Shown here one piece after another: positions 15,175 to 22,038 of a stretch of DNA of 41,961 nt. The first letter of the stretch is position 1, and every line of letters starts with the position of its first letter. The position numbers and the translations under genes are program-made. The DNA lies in the NCBI GenBank assembly GCA_903945435.1, contig CAJAVM010000008.1:67812-109772 (forward strand), in the 5' to 3' direction. Origin of the DNA: an uncultured bacterium. Lineage in GTDB: Bacteria > Patescibacteriota > Patescibacteriia > Patescibacteriales > UBA12465. The notes beneath the pieces are model-generated. The model had not been told where the DNA came from, searched no databases, and saw only the letters and a list, made by a program, of their open reading frames with translations.

Positions 15175-16035
15175 ATGAAGATAATTATTCTTGGTGGGCA
15201 GGGAAATCTTGGATCGCAAATAGTAAAAATATTTGAACAGGACCATGAGGTTTTTTCTTTTGATAGAACTGACTTTAACGCACTTGATAAAGAAGTGCTT
15301 TTTTCCGTGGTTAATAAAATAAGGCCAGATATTTTAGTTAATTGTGTTGCCTATAATGCGGTTGATAAGTGCGAAGATAAAGATGGCTATTCCGATGCTC
15401 TAGCACTTAATCGCGATTTACCAGCTAATTTAGCTGAATTAGCTTTAAAATTAGATTTTGTGTTGATGCATTTTTCGACTGATTATGTTTTTAGTGGTTT
15501 AGAAACAAAGCGCGAATTTTCTGAAGATGATACACCAAACCCAATTAATAAATATGGTGAAAGCAAATTTCTAGGAGAAAGAGAAATTGAACGTCAGGCT
15601 GAAAGAGGTCTTAAATATTATTTAATTAGGACTTCTAAACTTTTTGGTCCTAAAGGCGATAGCCCTCAGGCAAAGCCGAGTTTTTTTGACATAATGTTAT
15701 CTTTGGCGCAAGATAAAAAAGAGTTAACCGTAGTTAATGAAGAACTTAGCTGCTTTACATATACACTTGATTTAGCAGCTGCTACTGCACGTTTAATTTC
15801 TTCCCGAGCTCCACTTGGTATTTATCATTTGGTAAACGAGGGGGCAGTTACTTGGTATGATGGAGCCTTGGAGCTTTTTAAACAAACCAAGATGGACGTA
15901 TTGATTAGGCCGATTAGAAGTGAAAATCTGTATCGAGCCGCTCGCCGTCCTAAATTTTCAGTTTTAAAAAATAATAAAGTAAAAAAATTGCGTTCTTATC
16001 AGGAGGCGCTTAAAGACTATCTACATAATAAATAA
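15175..16035 (+). CDS. rmlD: dTDP-4-dehydrorhamnose reductase
   Basis: A 286-residue extended short-chain dehydrogenase. The NAD(P)-binding motif is GGQGNLG (about 7-13). NCVAYNAVDKCEDK, the STDYVFSG motif with catalytic Thr, and YGESKFLGE (YxxxK) are all RmlD features, as is the late KLFGPKG. It performs the last step to dTDP-L-rhamnose. It lies 9 bp after murF and 4 bp before rmlA, so sugar activation appears co-transcribed with cell-wall genes. rmlB and rmlC are not in the window. Confidence 0.92.
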   Translation: MKIIILGGQGNLGSQIVKIFEQDHEVFSFDRTDFNALDKEVLFSVVNKIRPDILVNCVAYNAVDKCEDKDGYSDALALNRDLPANLAELALKLDFVLMHFSTDYVFSGLETKREFSEDDTPNPINKYGESKFLGEREIERQAERGLKYYLIRTSKLFGPKGDSPQAKPSFFDIMLSLAQDKKELTVVNEELSCFTYTLDLAAATARLISSRAPLGIYHLVNEGAVTWYDGALELFKQTKMDVLIRPIRSENLYRAARRPKFSVLKNNKVKKLRSYQEALKDYLHNK

Positions 16036-16039
16036 AAAT

Positions 16040-16765
16040 ATGCGAGGAATTATTTTATCTGGTGGTAGCGGTACGAGATTAAGACCGTTAACTAAGATAA
16101 CTAGCAAACAATTATTACCAATTTATAATCGACCAATGATTTATTATCCGCTTAATACTTTGATTAAAGCGGGGATTAAAGAAATTCTAATTATTGTTTC
16201 CCCGGAAAGAGCAGGGGATTATCTCAATCTACTCGGTTCAGGAAAAGAATTTGGGGTAAAGTTTACTTACGAAATTCAAGACAAGCCCGAAGGTTTAGCT
16301 CAGGCTTTTATTATTGGAGAAAACTTTATTGATAATGAGGATGTCGCGATGATTTTGGGTGATAATATTTTTGAAGATGATTTCTCAGATGATATCAAGA
16401 ACTTTAAAGGCGGTGCTAAAATCTTTGCTAAACATGTTCCTGATCCAGAGAGGTTTGGAGTTGTAAAATTTGGAGAGGATATGAAAGCGGAAAAAATAAT
16501 TGAGAAGCCTCAAGAGTATTTAAGTAATTATGCAGTTACTGGGCTTTATGTCTATGATAAACGCATTGTTGAGGTTGCAAAAAATACCAAGCCAAGTACT
16601 AGAGGAGAACTGGAAATTACAGATGTTAATAATTGGTATTTAGAAAAGGGCGAGCTCGATGTTGCTATGGTTGAAGGTGAGTGGTTAGACGCGGGAACTT
16701 TCGACAGCCTTTTAAAAGCGCAAAATTTTGCTAAAGAGAAACTAGATGGAAAAATGTTGATATAA
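16040..16765 (+). CDS. rmlA: Glucose-1-phosphate thymidylyltransferase, short form
   Basis: A nucleotidyltransferase of 241 residues that starts MRGIILSGGSGTRLRPLT, with the signature GGSGTRL and KQLLPIYNRPMIYYPL typical of RmlA. MILGDNIFEDDF holds the metal-binding aspartate. FGVVKFGEDMKAEKIIEKP, NYAVTGLYVYD, TRGELEITDVNNWYL and EWLDAGTFDSLLKA follow in order. Classical RmlA has about 290 residues and an additional C-terminal allosteric segment, which is missing here; feedback control by dTDP-rhamnose may therefore differ. It is the last gene of the mraZ-to-rml unit. Confidence 0.9.
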   Translation: MRGIILSGGSGTRLRPLTKITSKQLLPIYNRPMIYYPLNTLIKAGIKEILIIVSPERAGDYLNLLGSGKEFGVKFTYEIQDKPEGLAQAFIIGENFIDNEDVAMILGDNIFEDDFSDDIKNFKGGAKIFAKHVPDPERFGVVKFGEDMKAEKIIEKPQEYLSNYAVTGLYVYDKRIVEVAKNTKPSTRGELEITDVNNWYLEKGELDVAMVEGEWLDAGTFDSLLKAQNFAKEKLDGKMLI

Positions 16766-16795
16766 AAAAAGCAGGACCAGAAAGGTTGGCCCTGC
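16764..16795 (-). terminator. Intrinsic terminator for the leftward 94-aa gene
   Basis: Read on the minus strand, GCAGGGCCA pairs with TGGTCCTGC with one mismatch, and is followed by a seven-T run. The T run abuts the rmlA stop. Rightward the hairpin is followed only by GAATTTTG, so it would work less well for rmlA. Confidence 0.8.
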
Positions 16796-16825
16796 GAATT
16801 TTGTTCAGTTGAACTTAAAAGATTG

Positions 16826-17110
16826 TTAGGCGGGAACAGGTACCGGGACAGGCTTTTTGATAATTTTGGACACAATTCCGTGTTCGACTATGCTGCCGTC
16901 GAAACTGAAGGCTATATAGAATTTTACCTCATTTTGCCACGTTCTTTGGGTGACAACAATTTTGGTTAAATTTTTAGATTTTAGCAAAGCGATGATTGTC
17001 GCTTCGCATTCTTCTGGAGCCTTAGTAGCAATGGTTGTTCTAATGGAATCAAGAATTCCGGATACTTGATGCTCAGCCTGAGCGTCTAACGTTACTTTTT
17101 TTACGTTCAT
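16826..17110 (-). CDS. Small conserved-looking protein, unknown function
   Basis: 94 residues starting MNVKKVTLDAQAEHQVSG. The pattern is alpha helix (about 10-45), then beta strands (about 51-82: TKIVVTQRTW, VKFYIAFSFD), ending with a proline-valine repeat KKPVPVPVPA. No signal peptide or membrane helix is seen, so it is probably a small cytoplasmic alpha/beta protein. I do not recognise the family. Evidence that it is real comes from its own perfect consensus promoter upstream and a terminator just after it, which together suggest strong expression as a single gene. Confidence 0.75.
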   Translation of the reverse strand: MNVKKVTLDAQAEHQVSGILDSIRTTIATKAPEECEATIIALLKSKNLTKIVVTQRTWQNEVKFYIAFSFDGSIVEHGIVSKIIKKPVPVPVPA

Positions 17111-17165
17111 GATGCGATTTTTTTTGATTGTTAAAAATAAAAAGGACTAAAACACTAATAAAATG

Positions 17166-17194
17166 ATTATAAACTTTTTTTAAGCTTTTGTCAA
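17166..17194 (-). promoter_or_regulatory. Perfect sigma-70 promoter of the 94-aa gene
   Basis: On the minus strand TTGACA (17194-17189), 17 nt, TATAAT (17171-17166). The predicted start near 17159 gives a leader of about 50 nt. The -35 lies 3 bp from the start codon of the divergent glycosyltransferase. Confidence 0.85.
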
Positions 17195-17196
17195 GT

Positions 17197-18153
17197 ATGA
17201 AATTAGTAGTTGGATTTGTAACTTATAATGAGTCTAGCACCAAATATTTAGGTGATTTTTTGTCTAATTTAAAGTATTCTTTAGAGTTTTTAAAGCCTGT
17301 GGATAAACAAATTCTAGTCGTTGATAATAGTAGTTCTGATTATAATCTTAATCGCTTAGCTCTTGAATATTTTAATCGTGAGAATAAGCCAGAAATGCTT
17401 GTTTTTCCTCAAAAAGAGAATCTTGGATTTGGTTCGGCTTATAATATTTTGATTAAAAAAGCTCAAGAATTAGGAGCGGAATATTTTCTGATGGTTAACC
17501 CAGATGTTTTATTAGAGGTTGATGCTATTCATCAGCTCCTCATTAAAATAGAAGCGGACAAAACTTTGGCTTCAGTTAGCCCGAAGATTATGCGTTGGGA
17601 TTTTGAACATAAACTTAAGACAAAACAGCTTGATTCTTGTGGGATTATCTTAAAATCTGGGCTAAAATTTAATGATTTAGGCCAAGGAGAGCTCGATGAA
17701 GGGCAGTATGATGAGATGGATATTTTAGGTCCGTCTGGCGCAGCTGGGTTATTTAGGCTCAATGCTTTAGAGAAAATAAAGGATGAATATGGCTATTTTG
17801 ACTCCCGGTTTTTTATGTATAAGGAAGATTGTGATTTAGTTTATCGTTTACGGGCTACTGGGTTTAAATCTGCCTTAGTGCCAGAGGCTTTAGCATATCA
17901 TGACAGAACTGTGGGCTTTTATGGTCAAGGATTAGGCCAATTTATTACTCATAGACGCCGGATTAGTAAGCAAGCTAGGTCTTGGTCCTTTAAGAACCAA
18001 CACCTGCTTTTTGTCAAACATTTTCAAAAAGAGAAAATAGGAAGCCGTTTGCTTGTCCTAGGCAGGGTATTGAGTTTACTATTTTTTTCTCTTATATTAG
18101 AGCAATTTAATTTAAAACAGTATCCTAGCATTTTTCGGTTTTTAAAGGCTTGA
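17197..18153 (+). CDS. Family 2 glycosyltransferase (rhamnosyltransferase-like)
   Basis: 318 residues from the ATG at 17197; an in-frame TTG at 17188 would overlap the divergent -35 and add nothing conserved. The GT-A fold shows VVGFVTYNES, ILVVDNSSSD, NLGFGSAYN, MVNPDVLLE (the DxD-like NPD), GPSGAAGLFR, FFMYKEDCDLVYRLRATGF (catalytic acid region) and the AYHDRTVGFYG tail. This set resembles WbbL-type rhamnosyltransferases. With rmlD and rmlA just upstream, a role in placing rhamnose on a surface glycan is plausible but inferred. The C-terminus has a hydrophobic patch (about 290-305) that may touch the membrane. Its TGA stop supports the standard code. Confidence 0.9.
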   Translation: MKLVVGFVTYNESSTKYLGDFLSNLKYSLEFLKPVDKQILVVDNSSSDYNLNRLALEYFNRENKPEMLVFPQKENLGFGSAYNILIKKAQELGAEYFLMVNPDVLLEVDAIHQLLIKIEADKTLASVSPKIMRWDFEHKLKTKQLDSCGIILKSGLKFNDLGQGELDEGQYDEMDILGPSGAAGLFRLNALEKIKDEYGYFDSRFFMYKEDCDLVYRLRATGFKSALVPEALAYHDRTVGFYGQGLGQFITHRRRISKQARSWSFKNQHLLFVKHFQKEKIGSRLLVLGRVLSLLFFSLILEQFNLKQYPSIFRFLKA

Positions 18154-18179
18154 CTAATATAAAATAATGTGATAAATTA

Positions 18180-18235
18180 AATAAAGTTTGAATGAGCTTA
18201 CGTTTCTATAATAAATAATCAAGCTTTATTTTTTT
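18180..18235 (+). terminator. Hairpin plus U-run immediately before the sigma-like gene
   Basis: AATAAAGTTTGA (18180-18191) pairs over 12 bp with TCAAGCTTTATT (18219-18230), with one G-U and a 27-nt loop, and seven Ts run to 2 nt before the ATG at 18238. It can end the GT2 transcript. Because candidate promoters lie both before it (18150-18178) and in its loop (TATAAT 18207-18212), it could also act on the downstream gene. The long AT-rich loop makes it weaker than the other terminators. Confidence 0.5.
18207..18212 (+). promoter_or_regulatory. Candidate -10 of the sigma-region-4/HARE-HTH gene
   Basis: TATAAT in the loop of the hairpin would start transcription near 18219, leaving a leader of about 19 nt. 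An alternative is TTGACT (18150-18155), 17 nt, TAAATT (18173-18178), whose leader would contain the whole hairpin. No -35 suits the inner one. Confidence 0.35.
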
Positions 18236-18237
18236 AT

Positions 18238-19275
18238 ATGGATAATTTACTAGAAAAAATAATTAAAGAGGCCAAAAGTGAAGAATTGGGGCGTTTAGAT
18301 GCTCTTAATATAGTAAACTCTCTTTTTGCGGAGTTACTGGAAAGAGAGCGTGACGTTTTAAATAGGCGCTTTGGTTTAAAGGGTGATAAAAGTGAAACTC
18401 TGGAAAAGATTGGTAGTCTTCATAAACTTACTCGTGAAAGAGTTAGGCAGATTGAGGCGGCTAGTATTAGAAAGATAAAAAAACTTGAAAGCCTGGAGAG
18501 CTGTGTTTCTTCTTTGAAACAAGCGGTATGTAAAATTTTAGAAGAACATGGCGGTTTAATTCGACGTGATTATTTACTTGATATCTTAACTGTTATCTCT
18601 TTAGAATTAAATACTGAAAAGTCTGGATTAGCTGATGATGATAAAACTCGTCAAGCTTATAAAAATCATTTTAACTTTTTGATTTCTAAGTTGATGGCTG
18701 ATGATTTAGAATTAGTAAACAATAATGATAAATTTACTTCTTCTTTTAAGTTAAAAAATAGCGAAGTCCCCCACTTAGAAGAAATGGCTGATGATGTCGT
18801 AAAGAAAGTTGAAGATTTGAACAAAACTCAAACTACTGAAGAACTTTTGGATATTTTAAAAAAATTAGATTCTTACGATAAACATTCAGAAGCTTTTAAT
18901 AGGGCTGATGGTCTCGATATTGAATCTGTGTTCAAGAGTAAGGCGTTCCCGGATAAGGGAGAATTGATTAATAGTAATAAGATTCTATATTCTCTAATGC
19001 AATCAATTAAAAATTTAGAGCAAAACAAATACGGAGACTGGGGAATTGCTAATTGGCAAGAGATTAAACCTAAAACGGTTAATGATAAGATTTATTTAGT
19101 TTTAAAGCATGAAGGAAAGCCTCTTCACTTTACTGATATCGCTGGTAAAATTAATGATGTTAAATTTGACAAGAAAAAAGCTAATGCCGCTACTGTACAC
19201 AATGAACTTATTCTTGATGATCGCTATGTGCTTATTAGTCGCGGAACTTACGGGCTGAAGGAATGGCAGAGATAA
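18238..19275 (+). CDS. Sigma-region-4-like and HARE-HTH DNA-binding protein
   Basis: 345 residues. Residues about 28-85 match sigma-70 region 4: LLERERDVLNRRFGLKG, then ETLEKIGSLHKLTRERVRQIEAASIRKIKKLE, which is the -35-binding helix-turn-helix. Regions 1-3, including core-binding and -10-melting region 2, are absent. A helical middle (about 90-275) follows. The C-terminal part (about 280-345: NDKIYLVLKHEGKPLHFTDIAGKI, then NAATVHNELILDDRYVLISRGTYGL) matches the HARE-HTH winged helix of the RNA polymerase delta subunit. It cannot be a full sigma factor; it is more likely a regulator or polymerase-associated factor. Similar proteins occur in CPR genomes. A hairpin abuts its start. Confidence 0.85.
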   Translation: MDNLLEKIIKEAKSEELGRLDALNIVNSLFAELLERERDVLNRRFGLKGDKSETLEKIGSLHKLTRERVRQIEAASIRKIKKLESLESCVSSLKQAVCKILEEHGGLIRRDYLLDILTVISLELNTEKSGLADDDKTRQAYKNHFNFLISKLMADDLELVNNNDKFTSSFKLKNSEVPHLEEMADDVVKKVEDLNKTQTTEELLDILKKLDSYDKHSEAFNRADGLDIESVFKSKAFPDKGELINSNKILYSLMQSIKNLEQNKYGDWGIANWQEIKPKTVNDKIYLVLKHEGKPLHFTDIAGKINDVKFDKKKANAATVHNELILDDRYVLISRGTYGLKEWQR

Positions 19276-19301
19276 ATTGCCTCACTACAATTATAAAATT
19301 T

Positions 19302-19338
19302 AAGAAACTCGATGCTGGTTATCGGGTTTCTTTTTTTT
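19302..19338 (+). terminator. Intrinsic terminator of the sigma-like gene
   Basis: AAGAAACTCGAT (19302-19313) pairs with ATCGGGTTTCTT (19321-19332), 12 bp with one G-U, loop GCTGGTT, then a run of eight Ts. Confidence 0.92.
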
Positions 19339-19347
19339 ATAAAAATA

Positions 19348-19356
19348 TGATAAAAT
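19348..19356 (+). promoter_or_regulatory. Extended -10 promoter of the 19382-27746 envelope operon
   Basis: TGaTAAAAT, with no clear -35. The predicted start near 19363 gives a leader of about 19 nt, which coincides with an inverted repeat. Confidence 0.45.
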
Positions 19357-19381
19357 CTTAAGGTAACAATACTCTTAAGAT
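19355..19381. promoter_or_regulatory. Perfect 8-bp inverted repeat between the -10 and the start codon
   Basis: ATCTTAAG (19355-19362) and CTTAAGAT (19374-19381) are exact inverted copies with an 11-bp spacer. The first arm overlaps the -10 and the second touches the ATG at 19382. The arms are about 19 bp apart centre to centre, close to two helical turns, as in a repressor operator. If the transcript begins at or before 19355 it could also fold as a hairpin that hides the start. Confidence 0.45.
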
Positions 19382-20827
19382 ATGGATATAGTTATCAATA
19401 CTTCAGGGATAGACAGATTCTTAGCGCTAGCGCCGGAACAGATGTTTTGGTCTTTTATCGCTAACTTTGGCTGGATGATAATCGGCGTATTTTTTATTTA
19501 CGGAGTCCTGCAAGTTTATCTTTTTTGGATTAGAAATAAATGGGCCGATACTCATAAAAATATTCTTTTAGCAATTGATATCCCTAAGGGTAACGAACAA
19601 TCACCAAAGGCGGTAGAAAACATGTTTACTTATTTAGCCGGTGCTCATGGTTCCATTAATTTTTTTGAAAAATGGTTTGAGGGTAAATTTCAAAAATCTT
19701 TTAGTTATGAGATTGCTAGTATTGAGGGTTACACACAGTTTTTAATTAGAACGCCATCCGAATATCGAAATTTAATTGAGTCCTCAGTTTATTCTCAGTA
19801 TCCCGATGCGGAAATTTCTGAGGTCGATGATTATACGGAAGTTGTGCCCCAGAGATATCCCGATGAAGAATATGATGTTTGGGGTACGGAATTTATGCAA
19901 TCGGCGCCCTGGGTCTACCCGATTAAAAGTTATAAAGAATTTGAACATCAAATGGGCCCTAGCGAAACTCAATTTAAAGACCCGATGGCGGCGCTCATGG
20001 ATTTATGTGGTTCTTTGCGTCAGGGTGAGCAATTGTGGTTTCAAATGATTGTTATCCCTATGGGTTTTGATTGGGTTAAAGACTCTGAGGCGGAAATCAA
20101 TAAAATTTTAGGAAGAAAGGCTAAGATTAAAAAGGGGTTGGGGATGCAGGGACTTGAAGCTCTTGGCGAGGCTAGTGAAGCACTTTATAGTATTTGGGGC
20201 GATATTGATGCTAAACCTAAAGAGGAAAAGGCAAAAACTATGATGGACCTTAATCCTTTGGAAAAAAGAAAAATTGAAGGTGTCCACGAGAAACTGTCTA
20301 AGTTATCTTTTGAGGCGAAAATTAGAGTTGTGTATGTTGCAAAAAAGGACGTTTTAAATAAGGCTAAAGTTGCTAATGGTATAGTTGGTTATATGAAGCA
20401 GTTTGCTTCCCTTGATTTGAATAATCTTAAGCCTGATGTTAAAAAAACAATGACCAAAACCGTTTATTTTACTCAAGCTCCGCGGTTAATAGTAAAAAAG
20501 AATAAAATTTTTAATGCTTATATTTTGCGTTCCGATGGTCGTGGTATTAGTCCTGGGATTTATAATATTGAGGAACTGGCAACTATCTGGCATTTTCCCG
20601 TTGAAGCGAATGTTAAAGCTTCAATGGTTCAGAAGGCTCCGGGTAGAAAGGCGGATGCGCCATCCTCTTTACCGCTAGCCTCAGATTTAGTTGCACCGAC
20701 GGAAAGTTTTTTTAAGACGGGAATTTTTAGTAGTAATTTAGATTCAAATAATAAACCTAAAGAAGAGTTAAGAGAATCTTTAAATGATATTAATTCTAAA
20801 CCTCCTGAGAATTTACCTTTTGTTTAA
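19382..20827 (+). CDS. Membrane protein resembling the N-terminal part of conjugation/HerA-type ATPases, ATPase domain absent
   Basis: 481 residues. One membrane helix (about 25-50, FIANFGWMIIGVFFIYGVLQVYLFW) precedes a large cytoplasmic part. The first section (YTQFLIRTPSEYRNLIESSVYSQYPDAEI) and the later ILRSDGRGISPGIYNIEELATIWHFP and APGRKADAPSSLP look like the region that comes before the Walker A motif in VirD4/HerA-like ATPases of CPR and archaea. After that point the protein ends with a short polar tail and has no Walker motif. So it may partner an ATPase elsewhere, or be an independent membrane family (possibly the one Pfam lists as a DUF). It starts an operon with GT4 and two large surface proteins. 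The family resemblance is from memory and needs testing. Confidence 0.55.
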   Translation: MDIVINTSGIDRFLALAPEQMFWSFIANFGWMIIGVFFIYGVLQVYLFWIRNKWADTHKNILLAIDIPKGNEQSPKAVENMFTYLAGAHGSINFFEKWFEGKFQKSFSYEIASIEGYTQFLIRTPSEYRNLIESSVYSQYPDAEISEVDDYTEVVPQRYPDEEYDVWGTEFMQSAPWVYPIKSYKEFEHQMGPSETQFKDPMAALMDLCGSLRQGEQLWFQMIVIPMGFDWVKDSEAEINKILGRKAKIKKGLGMQGLEALGEASEALYSIWGDIDAKPKEEKAKTMMDLNPLEKRKIEGVHEKLSKLSFEAKIRVVYVAKKDVLNKAKVANGIVGYMKQFASLDLNNLKPDVKKTMTKTVYFTQAPRLIVKKNKIFNAYILRSDGRGISPGIYNIEELATIWHFPVEANVKASMVQKAPGRKADAPSSLPLASDLVAPTESFFKTGIFSSNLDSNNKPKEELRESLNDINSKPPENLPFV

Positions 20828-20850
20828 TGGCTAAGGAGCCTTGTTGTGTT

Positions 20851-22035
20851 ATGAAAATTGGCATTGATGCGCGTTTTTACGGTCCCGTTGGTAAAGGATT
20901 GGGACGTTATACGCAAGAAGTAGTTGATAATATAATTAAAATAAATAACGTTGAAGACGGTGATGGTTTTGAATTTGTTATTTTTTTAAGTCCTGACAAT
21001 TATGATGAGCTAATTGTAGGGGATTTACGTATCAAGAAAGTGATGCTTAATATTCGCTGGTATTCTTGGCGAGAACAGATTTTTATGCCATTTTATATCT
21101 GGCGTGAAAAATTAGACTTAATTCATTTTCCTCATTTTAACGTCCCAATTTTTACACCAGTAAAATTTGTATTGACTCTTCATGATTTAATTCTTACCCA
21201 TTTTCCGACAGTAAGAGCAACAACAAAACATATTTTTATCTATCATTTAAAAAATTTAGCTTACCGTCTAGTAACAAAAATGGCTGTTAAGCGTGCCGAA
21301 AAAATTATTACCGTATCCGAGTTTACTAAAAAAGATATAATCTATAATTTTAAAATTGCAGCCGAAAAAATTATTGTTACCTATGAAGGGGTTGCTAATC
21401 TAGCTCATGGACGCGACTCTTTATTTGTTGCGAAGTTAGATAGTCGTGAGATGTTGAATAAGTATCACATTAATGAAAATTTTTTACTTTATGTTGGAAA
21501 TGCCTATCCACATAAAAATTTAGAAACTTTGATTTCTGTTTTTGGCAGGTTGCATTCACTGAGGCCGGAAATGAAGTTAGTTTTGGTTGGGAAAGAAGAT
21601 TATTTTTATGATCGTATTCATAATTATGCTTCATCTTTAAATCTTTGGCAAAAAGAAAATGTTAATAGCCCTATTGTATTTGCTGGATATGTTCCCGATT
21701 CTCAACTGGAAATTATGTATCAGGAGGCTAAGGCTTATGTTTTTCCTTCTCTTTATGAAGGGTTTGGATTACCACCTCTAGAAGCTATGGCTAAAGGCTG
21801 TCCAGTTGTTAGTTCTGATAGGGCAAGTTTACCTGAAATTCTTGGAACCGCCGCTGTTTATTTTAACCCTGAAGACGAGGATGATATGTTTTCTAAAATA
21901 AATAATGTTTTAGATAGCAGGGCATTCAGAGAAGAGCTTAAATTAAAGGGAGTAGAGCAATCAAAAAAATATAGTTGGTGGGAGTGTGCTAATAAAACTC
22001 TTGATGTATATAAACAGATTTTGTTAAAAAAATAA
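20851..22035 (+). CDS. Family 4 glycosyltransferase (GT-B)
   Basis: 394 residues from the ATG at 20851, which begins the conserved MKIGIDARFYG. The frame is also open from 20827, where ATG overlaps the previous stop (TAATG), adding eight residues MAKEPCCV; AAGGAG at 20833-20838 lies 12 nt before 20851 and favours the later start. GKGLGRYTQEV, HFPHFNVPI, LTLHDLI, IITVSEFTKKDI, LLYVGNAYPHKNLETLI, LVLVGKEDYFYDRI and FPSLYEGFGLPPLEAMAKGCPVV (the EX7E motif) are GT4 marks. It should transfer an NDP-sugar, as mannosyl- or rhamnosyltransferases do, at the inner membrane face. It sits in the envelope operon. Confidence 0.92.
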   Translation: MKIGIDARFYGPVGKGLGRYTQEVVDNIIKINNVEDGDGFEFVIFLSPDNYDELIVGDLRIKKVMLNIRWYSWREQIFMPFYIWREKLDLIHFPHFNVPIFTPVKFVLTLHDLILTHFPTVRATTKHIFIYHLKNLAYRLVTKMAVKRAEKIITVSEFTKKDIIYNFKIAAEKIIVTYEGVANLAHGRDSLFVAKLDSREMLNKYHINENFLLYVGNAYPHKNLETLISVFGRLHSLRPEMKLVLVGKEDYFYDRIHNYASSLNLWQKENVNSPIVFAGYVPDSQLEIMYQEAKAYVFPSLYEGFGLPPLEAMAKGCPVVSSDRASLPEILGTAAVYFNPEDEDDMFSKINNVLDSRAFREELKLKGVEQSKKYSWWECANKTLDVYKQILLKK

Positions 22036-22038
22036 AAC

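Noticed and set aside
17188-17196. TTG start for the GT2 gene
   Set aside because: It overlaps the -35 of the divergent promoter, and the ATG at 17197 begins the conserved strand.
18151-18153. UGA recoding as glycine (Gracilibacteria-type code)
   Set aside because: TGA ends the GT2 protein at the normal family length and no gene here needs in-frame TGA.
19776-20048. 90-codon alternative frame inside the 481-aa gene
   Set aside because: Out-of-frame shadow rich in Arg and Met without family resemblance.
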